This document shows, piece by piece, positions 56,534 through 64,000 of a DNA stretch of 64,000 nt. The position numbers and the translations under genes were made by a program. Source of the stretch: Mycolicibacterium monacense. GTDB lineage: Bacteria > Actinomycetota > Actinomycetes > Mycobacteriales > Mycobacteriaceae. The DNA lies in contig NZ_AP022617.1 in NCBI RefSeq assembly GCF_010731575.1, forward strand, positions 3,720,001 to 3,784,000, written 5' to 3'. The notes beneath the pieces were generated by a model. It did no database searches and was not told the DNA's origin. It saw only the letters and a list, made by a program, of their open reading frames with translations. The stretch's first letter is position 1, and each line of letters begins with the position of its first letter.

Positions 56534-57724
56534 TTACTTGTGGATCTTCGTCACGCGGCCGGCGCCGACGGTACGGCCACCCTCACGGATGGCGAACCGC
56601 AGGCCCTCGTCCATGGCGACGGGCTGGATCAGCTTGACGGAGATGTCGGTGTTGTCACCGGGCATCACCATCTCGGTGCCCTCGGGCAGGGTCACCACGC
56701 CGGTCACGTCCGTGGTCCGGAAGTAGAACTGCGGACGGTAGTTGTTGAAGAACGGCGTGTGGCGGCCACCCTCGTCCTTGGACAGGATGTAGACCTGGCC
56801 GTCGAACTCGGTGTGCGGGGTGGTGGTGCCGGGCTTGACCACGACCTGGCCGCGCTCGACGTCCTCACGCTTGATACCGCGCAGCAGCAGACCGACGTTG
56901 TCACCGGCCTGGCCCTGGTCGAGCAGCTTGCGGAACATCTCGACACCGGTGACCGTGGTCTTGGTGGTGCCGGGGCGGATGCCGACGATCTCGACTTCCT
57001 CGTTCACGTTGACCACGCCGCGCTCCACACGACCGGTGACCACGGTGCCGCGGCCGGTGATCGTGAAGACGTCCTCGACGGGCATCAGGAACGGACGGTC
57101 GGTGTCGCGGACCGGATCCGGGATCGACTCGTCGACCGCGTCCATGAGCTCCTCGACCGACTTGACCCACTTCTCGTCACCCTCGAGCGCCTTGAGCGCC
57201 GAGACGCGCACGACCGGGGCGTCCTCGTCGAAGTCCTGGGCGGCCAGCAGTTCGCGGACCTCCATCTCGACGAGCTCGATGAGCTCCTCGTCGTCGACCG
57301 CGTCGGCCTTGTTCAGCGCCACCAGGATGTAGGGGACGCCGACCTGGCGGGCCAGCAGCACGTGCTCGCGGGTCTGCGGCATCGGGCCGTCGGTCGCGGC
57401 GACCACCAGGATCGCGCCGTCCATCTGGGCGGCACCGGTGATCATGTTCTTGATGTAGTCAGCGTGACCGGGGGCGTCGACGTGCGCGTAGTGACGCTTC
57501 TCGGTCTGGTACTCCACGTGGGAGATGTTGATCGTGATGCCGCGCTGACGCTCCTCAGGCGCATTGTCGATCTGGTCGAATGCGCGCGACTCGTTCAACT
57601 CGGGGTACTTGTCGTGCAGAACCTTGGTGATTGCTGCGGTCAGCGTGGTCTTGCCGTGGTCAACGTGACCGATGGTCCCGATGTTGACGTGCGGCTTCGT
57701 CCGCTCGAACTTCGCCTTCGCCAC
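56534..57724 (-). CDS. tuf: Elongation factor Tu
   Basis: A 396-aa GTPase delivering aminoacyl-tRNA to the ribosome. Motifs are G1 [11 protein letters not shown]3 [10 protein letters not shown]4 NKADAV and G5 SALKAL. Domains 2 and 3 are complete and the C-terminus [10 protein letters not shown] is conserved. It follows fusA by 94 bp and ends at a terminator. Confidence 0.98.
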   Translation of the reverse strand: MAKAKFERTKPHVNIGTIGHVDHGKTTLTAAITKVLHDKYPELNESRAFDQIDNAPEERQRGITINISHVEYQTEKRHYAHVDAPGHADYIKNMITGAAQMDGAILVVAATDGPMPQTREHVLLARQVGVPYILVALNKADAVDDEELIELVEMEVRELLAAQDFDEDAPVVRVSALKALEGDEKWVKSVEELMDAVDESIPDPVRDTDRPFLMPVEDVFTITGRGTVVTGRVERGVVNVNEEVEIVGIRPGTTKTTVTGVEMFRKLLDQGQAGDNVGLLLRGIKREDVERGQVVVKPGTTTPHTEFDGQVYILSKDEGGRHTPFFNNYRPQFYFRTTDVTGVVTLPEGTEMVMPGDNTDISVKLIQPVAMDEGLRFAIREGGRTVGAGRVTKIHK

Positions 57725-57818
57725 TGTGGTGTCCTCCTGGACTGTGTTGGTGCTTTCTTTGGAAGCAGGTTTGATCTGTTCAGTTGTGTGGTCTTACCAG
57801 ATCAGCGAATACGCAGGT

Positions 57819-59924
57819 CTACTGACCCGTCGCCTTCGCGATGATCTCCTTCGACACGTTCGCCGGAACCTCGGCGTACGAGTCGAACACCATGGAGTAG
57901 TTCGCCCGGCCCTGGGTCTTCGACCGAAGGTCGCCGACGTAGCCGAACATCTCCGACAGCGGCACTTGCGCCTTGACGACGCGCGCACCGGCCCGCTCCT
58001 CCATGGCCTGGATCTGACCACGGCGGGAGTTCAAATCGCCGATCACCTCACCCATGTAGTCCTCGGGTGTGGTCACCTCGACGGCCATGATCGGCTCGAG
58101 GATCACCGGCTGCGCCGCCTGGGCGGCCTTCTTCAGGACCTGCGAACCGGCGACCTTGAACGCCATTTCCGACGAGTCGACCTCGTGGTAGGCACCGTCG
58201 AGCAGGGTCACCTTGACGTTCACCAGCGGGTAGCCGGCGAGCACGCCGTACTGCATGGCGTCCTGCGCACCGGCATCCACCGACGGGATGTACTCGCGCG
58301 GGATGCGGCCACCGGTGACCTTGTTCTCGAACTCGTAGGTGGCACCGTCCTCGCCGCTGAACGGCTCGAGGTCGATGAGCACCTTCGCGAACTGGCCGGA
58401 GCCACCCGTCTGCTTCTTGTGGGTGAACTCGACCTTCTCGACCTTGCGCTTGATGGTCTCGCGGTAGGCCACCTGCGGCTTGCCGACGTTGGCCTCGACC
58501 TTGAACTCGCGACGCATGCGGTCGACGAGGATGTCGAGGTGCAGCTCGCCCATACCGCCGATGACGGTCTGGCCGGTCTCCTGGTCCAGGTGCACCTTGA
58601 ACGTCGGATCCTCTTCGGCCAGCTTCTGGATCGCCGTGCCGAGCTTCTCCTGGTCGCTCTTGGTCTTGGGCTCGATGGCCACCTCGATCACCGGATCGGG
58701 GAAGGTCATCGACTCGAGCACGATCTGCTGGTTCGCATCGGACAGGGTGTCACCGGTGGTGGTGTCCTTGAGGCCGATGACCGCGTAGATGTGGCCGGCC
58801 GACGCCCGCTCGACAGGGTTCTCCTTGTTGGCGTGCATCTGGAACAGCTTGCCCAGCCGCTCCTTCTTGCCCTTGGTGGAGTTGATGACCTGCGAACCGG
58901 ACTCGACGGTGCCGGAGTACACGCGCACGTAGGTCAGCTTGCCGAAGAACGGGTGCACCGCGATCTTGAACGCCAGCGCCGAGAAGGGCTCGTCGACCGA
59001 CGGCTTGCGGGTGATGAGCTCGTCCTCTTTGTTGGGCACGTGGCCCTGCACGGACTCGACGTCCAGCGGCGAGGGGAGGTAGTCGACGACCGCGTCGAGC
59101 ATGGGCTGCACGCCCTTGTTCTTGAACGCGCTGCCGCACAGCACCGGGTACAGCTCGGAGTTGACCGTCAGCTTGCGGATCGCGCCCTTGATCTCCTCGA
59201 CCGTGAGCTCTTCCCCACCGAAGTACTTCTCCAGCAGCGCCTCGTCGGTCTCGGCGACCGCCTCGAGCAGCTTGGTGCGGTACTCGTCGGCCTTGTCGGC
59301 GAGCTCGGCGGGGATGTCCTCGACCTCGTACTTCTCACCGAGGGCGGTCTCGCCACGCCAGACCTTGGCCTTCATCTCGACCAGGTCGATGATGCCGATG
59401 AAGTCGTTCTCGGCGCCGATCGGCAGCTGGATGACCAGCGGGGTCGCGCCGAGGCGCTCCTCGATGGTGCGCACGGTGAAGTAGAAGTCCGCGCCCAGCT
59501 TGTCCATCTTGTTGACGAAGCAGATGCGCGGCACGTCGTACTTGTCGGCCTGGCGCCAGACCTGCTCGGACTGCGGCTCCACGCCTTCTTTGCCGTCGAA
59601 CACGGCAACGGCACCGTCGAGCACACGCAGGCTGCGCTCCACCTCGACGGTGAAGTCGACGTGGCCGGGGGTGTCGATGATGTTGATCTGGTTGTCGTTC
59701 CAGAAGCAGGTCACCGCGGCGGAGGTGATGGTGATGCCGCGCTCCTGCTCCTGTTCCATCCAGTCGGTGGTCGACGCACCGTCGTGCGTCTCACCGATCT
59801 TGTAGTTGACACCCGTGTAGTACAGGATGCGCTCGGTCGTCGTCGTCTTACCGGCGTCGATGTGCGCCATGATGCCGATGTTGCGGACCTTGTTCAGGTC
59901 GGTCAACACGTCCTTCTGTGCCAC
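57819..59924 (-). CDS. fusA: Elongation factor G
   Basis: A 701-aa translocation GTPase. G1 [15 protein letters not shown], switch [18 protein letters not shown] and G4 [10 protein letters not shown] are in place; domains II-V complete the normal length. It lies 73 bp after rpsG in the str operon (rpsL-rpsG-fusA-tuf). Confidence 0.98.
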   Translation of the reverse strand: MAQKDVLTDLNKVRNIGIMAHIDAGKTTTTERILYYTGVNYKIGETHDGASTTDWMEQEQERGITITSAAVTCFWNDNQINIIDTPGHVDFTVEVERSLRVLDGAVAVFDGKEGVEPQSEQVWRQADKYDVPRICFVNKMDKLGADFYFTVRTIEERLGATPLVIQLPIGAENDFIGIIDLVEMKAKVWRGETALGEKYEVEDIPAELADKADEYRTKLLEAVAETDEALLEKYFGGEELTVEEIKGAIRKLTVNSELYPVLCGSAFKNKGVQPMLDAVVDYLPSPLDVESVQGHVPNKEDELITRKPSVDEPFSALAFKIAVHPFFGKLTYVRVYSGTVESGSQVINSTKGKKERLGKLFQMHANKENPVERASAGHIYAVIGLKDTTTGDTLSDANQQIVLESMTFPDPVIEVAIEPKTKSDQEKLGTAIQKLAEEDPTFKVHLDQETGQTVIGGMGELHLDILVDRMRREFKVEANVGKPQVAYRETIKRKVEKVEFTHKKQTGGSGQFAKVLIDLEPFSGEDGATYEFENKVTGGRIPREYIPSVDAGAQDAMQYGVLAGYPLVNVKVTLLDGAYHEVDSSEMAFKVAGSQVLKKAAQAAQPVILEPIMAVEVTTPEDYMGEVIGDLNSRRGQIQAMEERAGARVVKAQVPLSEMFGYVGDLRSKTQGRANYSMVFDSYAEVPANVSKEIIAKATGQ

Positions 59925-59997
59925 AGAAGTCTTCTCTCTCGCTTGATAGTTGCTGTGTGGTCATTGCGCCGGCGGCAACACTGCGCGCCGGCGGCTA

Positions 59998-60468
59998 TCA
60001 CCAGCGGTAGTGCGCGAAGGCGCGGTTGGCCTCGGCCATCTTGTGGGTGTCCTCACGCCGCTTGACGGCGGCACCCAGGCCATTGCTGGCATCGAGGATC
60101 TCGTTGGCCAGGCGCTCGACCATGGTCTTCTCCCGACGAGCCTTCGAGAAGCTCACCAGCCACCGCAGGGCCAGCGTCACGGAACGATCGGGACGAACCT
60201 CGACCGGCACCTGGTAGGTGGCGCCACCGACGCGGCGGCTGCGCACCTCGAGGGCGGGCTTGACGTTGTCGAGAGCGCGCTTGAGGGTGACCACCGGATC
60301 GGTGCCCGTCTTGTCACGGGCCTGTTCGAGCGCACCATAGACAATGCGTTCGGCCAGCGATTTCTTCCCGTCCAGCAGCACTTTGTTGACCAGCTGGGTG
60401 ACCAGCTGCGACCCGTAGACCGGATCGTTGACCAGCGGACGCTTGGGTGCGGGGCCCTTGCGCGGCAT
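59998..60468 (-). CDS. rpsG: 30S ribosomal protein S7
   Basis: A 156-aa 16S-rRNA-binding protein ([60 protein letters not shown]). Its ATG overlaps the rpsL stop by one base. Confidence 0.98.
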   Translation of the reverse strand: MPRKGPAPKRPLVNDPVYGSQLVTQLVNKVLLDGKKSLAERIVYGALEQARDKTGTDPVVTLKRALDNVKPALEVRSRRVGGATYQVPVEVRPDRSVTLALRWLVSFSKARREKTMVERLANEILDASNGLGAAVKRREDTHKMAEANRAFAHYRW

Positions 60469-60842
60469 CAGCTCTTCTCCTTCTTGGCGCCGTAGCGGCT
60501 GCGCGCTTGCTTGCGGTTCTTCACACCCTGGGTGTCGAGCGAACCGCGGATGATCTTGTAACGCACACCGGGGAGGTCCTTCACACGACCACCGCGCACC
60601 AGCACCATCGAGTGCTCCTGCAGGTTGTGGCCCTCACCGGGGATGTATGCGGTGACCTCGACCTGGCTGGTCAGCTTCACGCGCGCGACCTTGCGAAGCG
60701 CCGAGTTCGGCTTCTTCGGGGTGGTCGTGTACACGCGGGTGCACACGCCACGACGCTGCGGGCTGCCCTTGAGGGCCGCGGTCTTCACCTTGGCGATCTT
60801 GTCGCGGCGACCCTTGCGGACCAGCTGGTTGATGGTTGGCAT
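60468..60842 (-). CDS. rpsL: 30S ribosomal protein S12
   Basis: A 124-aa decoding-centre protein ([14 protein letters not shown] start at ATG 60842). Lys43 ([13 protein letters not shown]) and Lys88 ([13 protein letters not shown]), the residues changed in streptomycin-resistant mycobacteria, are both wild-type. It is the first gene of the str operon. Confidence 0.98.
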
Positions 60843-61161
60843 GTACCGGCTTTCTGTGTTTCTTCCGTTGATGCTTCGTCTGCGGTGTTGCTCTGTACTG
60901 CTTTGTCTGTGCTGCTCAAGTCTCTGTACTGCTGTTACTGCCCGGTCGCGTCCCCCGCGTCCGGGCGTGTCGCACGCGCACACCTCGAAGCAATTCCGCT
61001 GCGTGGTAGACATGCGAATTTGCCCGGCATGTGGGCATGCTGTCTGGTTGTCACCCCGTCGCATGCGCCTCGACGGCCAGGCACGATCCCCCACAATACC
61101 AGGATGGCCGCGTCGCTCCAAAAGTCGTTCCACACTGGAGCCGCAGCGCTCTGACCGGCGC
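60843..61161. other. str operon leader and promoter region
   Basis: This 319-bp stretch lies between rpsL and the TetR gene. It contains the long rpsL leader, with a 12-bp direct repeat (60891-60933). No confident -35/-10 pair or small gene was recognised; a TTGAGC/TACAGA pair overlapping the repeat on the minus strand is weak. Confidence 0.5.
60891..60933. repeat. 12-bp direct repeat in the rpsL leader
   Basis: CTCTGTACTGCT occurs at 60891-60902 and again at 60922-60933, 31 bp apart. It lies about 50 bp upstream of the rpsL start in sequence that would be transcribed as leader or form the promoter. Confidence 0.55.
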
Positions 61162-61800
61162 TTAGCGCAGGTCAGCGCCCACGCCGCCGGAGCGGCGTTC
61201 CATACCGGAGGCCAACCGCAGCACCATGTCGGTGAACACCGCATCGGTGTCGATGCCGTTCATCACCCCGGTCATCTCCAGGAGCACGAACCCGTGCATG
61301 GCCGACCAGAACTCCAGCGCGGCGTAGAACGCGTCCTCGCCGTCGAGGCCGTAGGAGGCCAGCACCTCGATCACCGGGGTGGCCGCCGCCCTGGTGGCGT
61401 CGGTGAACTCCGGGTCGTCCCCGCCCAGCGGCATCCGGGTGAACGCGGAGTACCGGCCCGGGTGGTGGTGGGCGTAGCTGCGGTAGCTGCTGGCCATCGC
61501 CATCACCGCATCGTCGCGGGTGCGGCCCTGCCCGACGGTGGTGAGCATGCCGATGATGTCGCCGACCACCCGCATCCGCACGGTGCGCCGCAGGTCGTCG
61601 AGGCTGTGCACGTGGTTGTACAGCGACGGACCCTTGGTGCCGAGCTGGGTGGCCAGGGCGTTGATGGTCAGCGCATCCCAGCCCTCGCGGTCCAGGAAGG
61701 TCAGCGCGGCGTTGACGATCGAGTCGCGGCTCAGCCGGGTGGTCTTGGCGGCAGACCGCGCCCGACCGCCCGCCGTCCGCGGGTCCGGTTGAGCCGCCAT
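61162..61800 (-). CDS. TetR-family regulator upstream of rpsL
   Basis: A 212-aa regulator with an Arg/Ala-rich N-terminal tail, a helix-turn-helix at about 22-70 ([44 protein letters not shown]) and a TetR C-terminal domain of the WHG-like type ([21 protein letters not shown]). It corresponds by position to M. tuberculosis Rv0681, beside rpsL. Targets are unknown. Confidence 0.88.
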
Positions 61801-61866
61801 GTCCTGTTCACCCTTCGTCCGTCACCGACCGAGTGCGGTCGGCGCAGACTCTAACCCTACGGCGGA

Positions 61867-62379
61867 TCAGTTCACCCGTTGCTGGCTGAGTTGGGCGAGG
61901 CGTTCGGTGATCGAGCACAGATCGGGCAGCATGTCGGGATTCATGGTCTGGATCGACCAGGTGATCACGTCGCCGCCCTTGGCCACATAGATACTGCAGG
62001 CGTTGGTGTCGGCGGCCTTGAAACCCTTGTTGCCGTCGACCGACAGCTCGGTGATCTTGCGGCCGGCCTGCTGTTCGAGCTCGCGTTCGACGTCCATGTC
62101 GCTGCCGCGGTACCACCACGTGGAGATGCCCATCCCGGCGCCGAACGTGCCGAGCATGGTGTCCTCCTGCCAGAAGCAGCCGGCGTCGCTGTCGACGACC
62201 TTCTTGAACACCGTCGACTCGGCGGCCTTGGTGATCTCCTCGTCGGTGACGCCGTTGCAGCCGTCGCTGCGGAACGATCCGGCTGGCGGGTCCGCTGCCG
62301 GGGCGGCCTGCTGTTCGTCGGCGCCGCCGCAGCCGGCCAGCAGCAGCGCCGCCAGGCATCCGAGGAGGATCCTTTTCAC
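61867..62379 (-). CDS. DUF3558-like lipoprotein (Rv0679c-type)
   Basis: A 170-aa lipoprotein. GTG 62379 gives KRILLGCLAALLLAGC with the lipid-modified Cys17. The mature part holds spaced cysteines (DGCNGVTDEEITKA; AGCFWQED; NACSIYVAKGG; LPDLCSITE) that fit DUF3558. It follows a second lipoprotein by 7 bp. The role is unknown; it is probably envelope-localised. Confidence 0.82.
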   Translation of the reverse strand: MKRILLGCLAALLLAGCGGADEQQAAPAADPPAGSFRSDGCNGVTDEEITKAAESTVFKKVVDSDAGCFWQEDTMLGTFGAGMGISTWWYRGSDMDVERELEQQAGRKITELSVDGNKGFKAADTNACSIYVAKGGDVITWSIQTMNPDMLPDLCSITERLAQLSQQRVN

Positions 62380-62386
62380 GGGCACC

Positions 62387-62932
62387 TCACAGATCCGACG
62401 AGAGGGTCGCCGACAACAGCTTCTCCGCATCCACGCACGGGTCACCGGACTTCTGCCCGCGGTACTGCACCCACCAGCTGAGCACCCCGGATCCGGCCGC
62501 CGCGGTCGCCGAGCACGCCACCCCGGTCGTCGACCGGCGCGCCAGGAAGGCGGGATGCCGCTCGATGACGGTGTCGCTCACCTGCGCTCCCCGCTCGGCG
62601 GCCAGCGTGCGTTCCCGCTCGAGGTTGCCGGTGTCGAACCACGAGAAGGTGACGTCGACCATGACCTCGCCGCGCATGAGGACGTACTGACACACCGCAC
62701 CGCTGTAGGGGCGGACCACCTCGTCGGCGTCGAGGGTCTCCGAGACGGTGGAGTCCTCGAGCAGGCCGCAGCGGTTGTCGACGTATCCGTAGTCGCGGTC
62801 GGGGTCCGGGACGGCGTCGGACTGGGCGGGCATCGCGGTGCCGGTGACCGAGTGCGCGCAACCGGCGGCGGTCACCACCACGGTGACCGCCGCAGCGGCA
62901 CAACCCGCAACAACGCTGACACGCCGACGCAT
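62387..62932 (-). CDS. DUF3558-like lipoprotein (Rv0680c-type)
   Basis: A 181-aa lipoprotein. ATG 62932 gives RRRVSVVAGCAAAAVTVVV with lipobox TAAGC (Cys25). The mature domain (NRCGLLEDSTVSETL; AVCQYVLMRGEVMVDVTFSW; GVACSATAAAGSG) resembles DUF3558. It is paired with the following lipoprotein in an operon, the Rv0680c-Rv0679c arrangement. Confidence 0.82.
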   Translation of the reverse strand: MRRRVSVVAGCAAAAVTVVVTAAGCAHSVTGTAMPAQSDAVPDPDRDYGYVDNRCGLLEDSTVSETLDADEVVRPYSGAVCQYVLMRGEVMVDVTFSWFDTGNLERERTLAAERGAQVSDTVIERHPAFLARRSTTGVACSATAAAGSGVLSWWVQYRGQKSGDPCVDAEKLLSATLSSDL

Positions 62933-63077
62933 TGCCGCCAACGGTACCGAGCACCGAGGGGTTCAGCGACCGGTGCGCACGACGTCACCCTCGGCCCAAC
63001 CCACAGAAGGCTGCCGCGGCCCCTGCCGGGCCACGTACGCTGCTTGCATCAGGTGTGGGCGACGAAGGGATACGACG

Positions 63078-63455
63078 GTGCGATCGATCGCTGCAACCCG
63101 GTGCGTGGCGGCCGGAGCCGCCGTGTTGATCGCCGCGGCCACCGTTGGCGCACCGAGCGCGCACGCCAAGAACGGCGACACCCACATCACCGGCACCGGC
63201 CTTTCGCAGACCATCGACTGCCGCGACTCCGTGCTGCACGTCAACGGCAACGGCAACCAGGTGTACGCGCTGGGCACGTGCTACGCGGTGACGATGCAGG
63301 GGTCCGGGAACCTCGTGGTCGCCGACAACGTGATCAACGACATCACCGTCTACGGCTGGGACCAGACCGTCATGTACAAGAACGGCGACCCGATCATCTG
63401 GGACCGCGGCCGCGAACTGGGGATGACGAACCGGATCAACCGCGTCCCGGCCTGA
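63078..63455 (+). CDS. Exported DUF3060-like protein
   Basis: A 125-aa secreted protein. GTG 63078 starts RSIAATRCVAAGAAVLIAAA, a Sec signal peptide cut after SAHA30. The mature part is a short beta-repeat (ITGTGLSQTIDCRDSVLHVNGNG; GTCYAVTMQGSGNLVVADN; DITVYGWDQTVMYKNGDP) of the DUF3060 type. It is followed 17 bp later by a lipoprotein with the same fold. Confidence 0.8.
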   Translation: MRSIAATRCVAAGAAVLIAAATVGAPSAHAKNGDTHITGTGLSQTIDCRDSVLHVNGNGNQVYALGTCYAVTMQGSGNLVVADNVINDITVYGWDQTVMYKNGDPIIWDRGRELGMTNRINRVPA

Positions 63456-63472
63456 CCATGGAGCGAGGCGTG

Positions 63473-63883
63473 ATGAGTTCCCTTACCCATAGCGCGTTCG
63501 TGGCACTGGCGGCGGCCGCTGCGTTCGGCCTGGCCGGGTGCGGGTCGGAGAGCAGCGACACCAACACCCCGACCGCGACGGCGGGTTCGTCGGGCGCGCA
63601 GGTGGAGATCGGCAACACGATCAACTACGGCTCGGTCGGCACCACCGCGGAGGTCGACTGCGCCGACGGTAAGGCCCTCAACGTGGGCGGTTCGAACAAC
63701 AAGCTGACGGTGACCGGGACGTGCGCGAACGTCAACATCGGCGGCACCGACAACACGATCTCGTTCGAGCGGGTCGACAAGGAGATCACGGTCGTCGGGC
63801 TGAACAACACGATCACCTACCGCGACGGCGACCCCAAGATCGACGACCTCGGCTCGAACAACAAGATCACCAAGCAGGGGTGA
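63473..63883 (+). CDS. DUF3060-like lipoprotein
   Basis: A 136-aa lipoprotein (ATG 63473, GAGG upstream) with lipobox GLAGC (Cys23) and a Thr/Ser linker. The mature domain is a beta-repeat protein (AEVDCADGKALNVGGSNNKL; TVTGTCANVNIGGTDNTISF; VGLNNTITYRDGDPKIDDLG). It is a paralogue of the upstream exported protein. Its TGA at 63881-63883 is the first triplet of a palindromic repeat element. Confidence 0.82.
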   Translation: MSSLTHSAFVALAAAAAFGLAGCGSESSDTNTPTATAGSSGAQVEIGNTINYGSVGTTAEVDCADGKALNVGGSNNKLTVTGTCANVNIGGTDNTISFERVDKEITVVGLNNTITYRDGDPKIDDLGSNNKITKQG

Positions 63884-63931
63884 TTTCGGCGTGCTGGGTC
63901 GCGCTGGGCGCGACCGCGCACGCCGAAATCA
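63881..63931. repeat. Dispersed palindromic element, copy 3, providing both stop codons
   Basis: TGATTTCGGCGTG (63881-63893) pairs with CACGCCGAAATCA (63919-63931), with inner GGTCGCG/CGCGACC arms. The left TGA stops the DUF3060 lipoprotein and the right end, read on the minus strand, is the TGA of the converging gene. Confidence 0.92.
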
Positions 63932-64000
63932 CGCCTTGGCGCCGTGGCGGCCCGCTCCGGCGGCGAAGCGGCCCGCCCCCTCGAGCGCCTCGTCCTTGAC
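63929..64000 (-). CDS. C-terminal fragment, probable enoyl-CoA hydratase family
   Basis: The minus-strand frame entering at 64000 reads VKDEALEGAGRFAAGAG then RHGAKA and ends at TGA 63929-63931. The GAGRFAAGAGRHG ending resembles actinobacterial crotonase/enoyl-CoA hydratases. The position would fit echA5 (Rv0675) in M. tuberculosis synteny. Only 23 residues are visible, so the family call is tentative. Confidence 0.5.
   Translation of the reverse strand, partial: VKDEALEGAGRFAAGAGRHGAKA

Noticed and set aside
57672..60065. A 797-codon plus-strand open frame across tuf, fusA and rpsG
   Set aside because: It is antisense to strongly conserved elongation-factor genes; its composition (Arg/His/Asp/Leu/Val-rich, no motifs) is the usual shadow of high-GC coding DNA.

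Overview
The window is high-GC actinobacterial DNA. Gene content and order point to a Mycobacterium/Mycolicibacterium chromosome: it follows, in reverse orientation, the conserved mycobacterial stretch that runs in M. tuberculosis from about Rv0675 to Rv0737. Evidence is the order rpsL-rpsG-fusA-tuf, the mycofactocin cluster, the S10 ribosomal operon, a sulfatase operon wedged between rpsQ and rplN, the spc operon, a SAM-methyltransferase/sppA block, and secY-adk-map-sigL-rslA. Synteny statements come from memory of that genome; no database was searched.

Layout. 1-3.7 kb: the 5' end of a HAD-type hydrolase, a two-component pair (NarL-type regulator and GAF histidine kinase), and a MarR repressor divergent from an NmrA-type reductase. 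3.7-8.2 kb (minus strand): secY, adk, map, sigL, rslA and a MarR regulator. 8.5-17.5 kb: three paralogous SAM methyltransferases, protease IV (sppA), an LLM-class flavin enzyme, a DUF222/HNH (13E12-type) protein, and an SDR-AraC pair. 17.6-22.1 kb: the spc operon (rplN to rplO). 22.1-26.8 kb: a formylglycine-generating-enzyme-like protein, an arylsulfatase and a DUF2306 membrane protein, with a divergent TetR gene. 26.8-32.6 kb: the S10 operon (rpsJ to rpsQ).

32.6-39.9 kb is accessory: a lipoprotein carboxylesterase, two tandem cytochromes P450 carrying the same upstream palindrome, a TetR gene divergent from a 14-TM drug exporter, and an Asp/Glu-hydantoin racemase-like gene. 39.9-47.1 kb is a complete mycofactocin locus (mftA-mftG plus mftR). 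47.2-56.4 kb: an ECF sigma factor with a three-domain VOC protein, a ferredoxin-reductase-like flavoprotein, an AsnC regulator divergent from ddaH-rocD (arginine/ornithine catabolism), a mycofactocin-coupled SDR, a universal stress protein, a SHOCT membrane protein and a cutinase-like secreted hydrolase. 56.5-60.8 kb: tuf, fusA, rpsG, rpsL. 61.1-64 kb: a TetR gene, two DUF3558-like lipoproteins, two DUF3060-like exported proteins and the 3' end of a probable enoyl-CoA hydratase.

No tRNA, rRNA, CRISPR array, insertion sequence or phage was recognised. The most interesting non-coding signals are a roughly 50-bp palindromic element present three times in intergenic DNA, one copy of which supplies the stop codons of two converging genes; a duplicated palindrome in front of both P450s; and operator-like palindromes in most of the divergent promoters.
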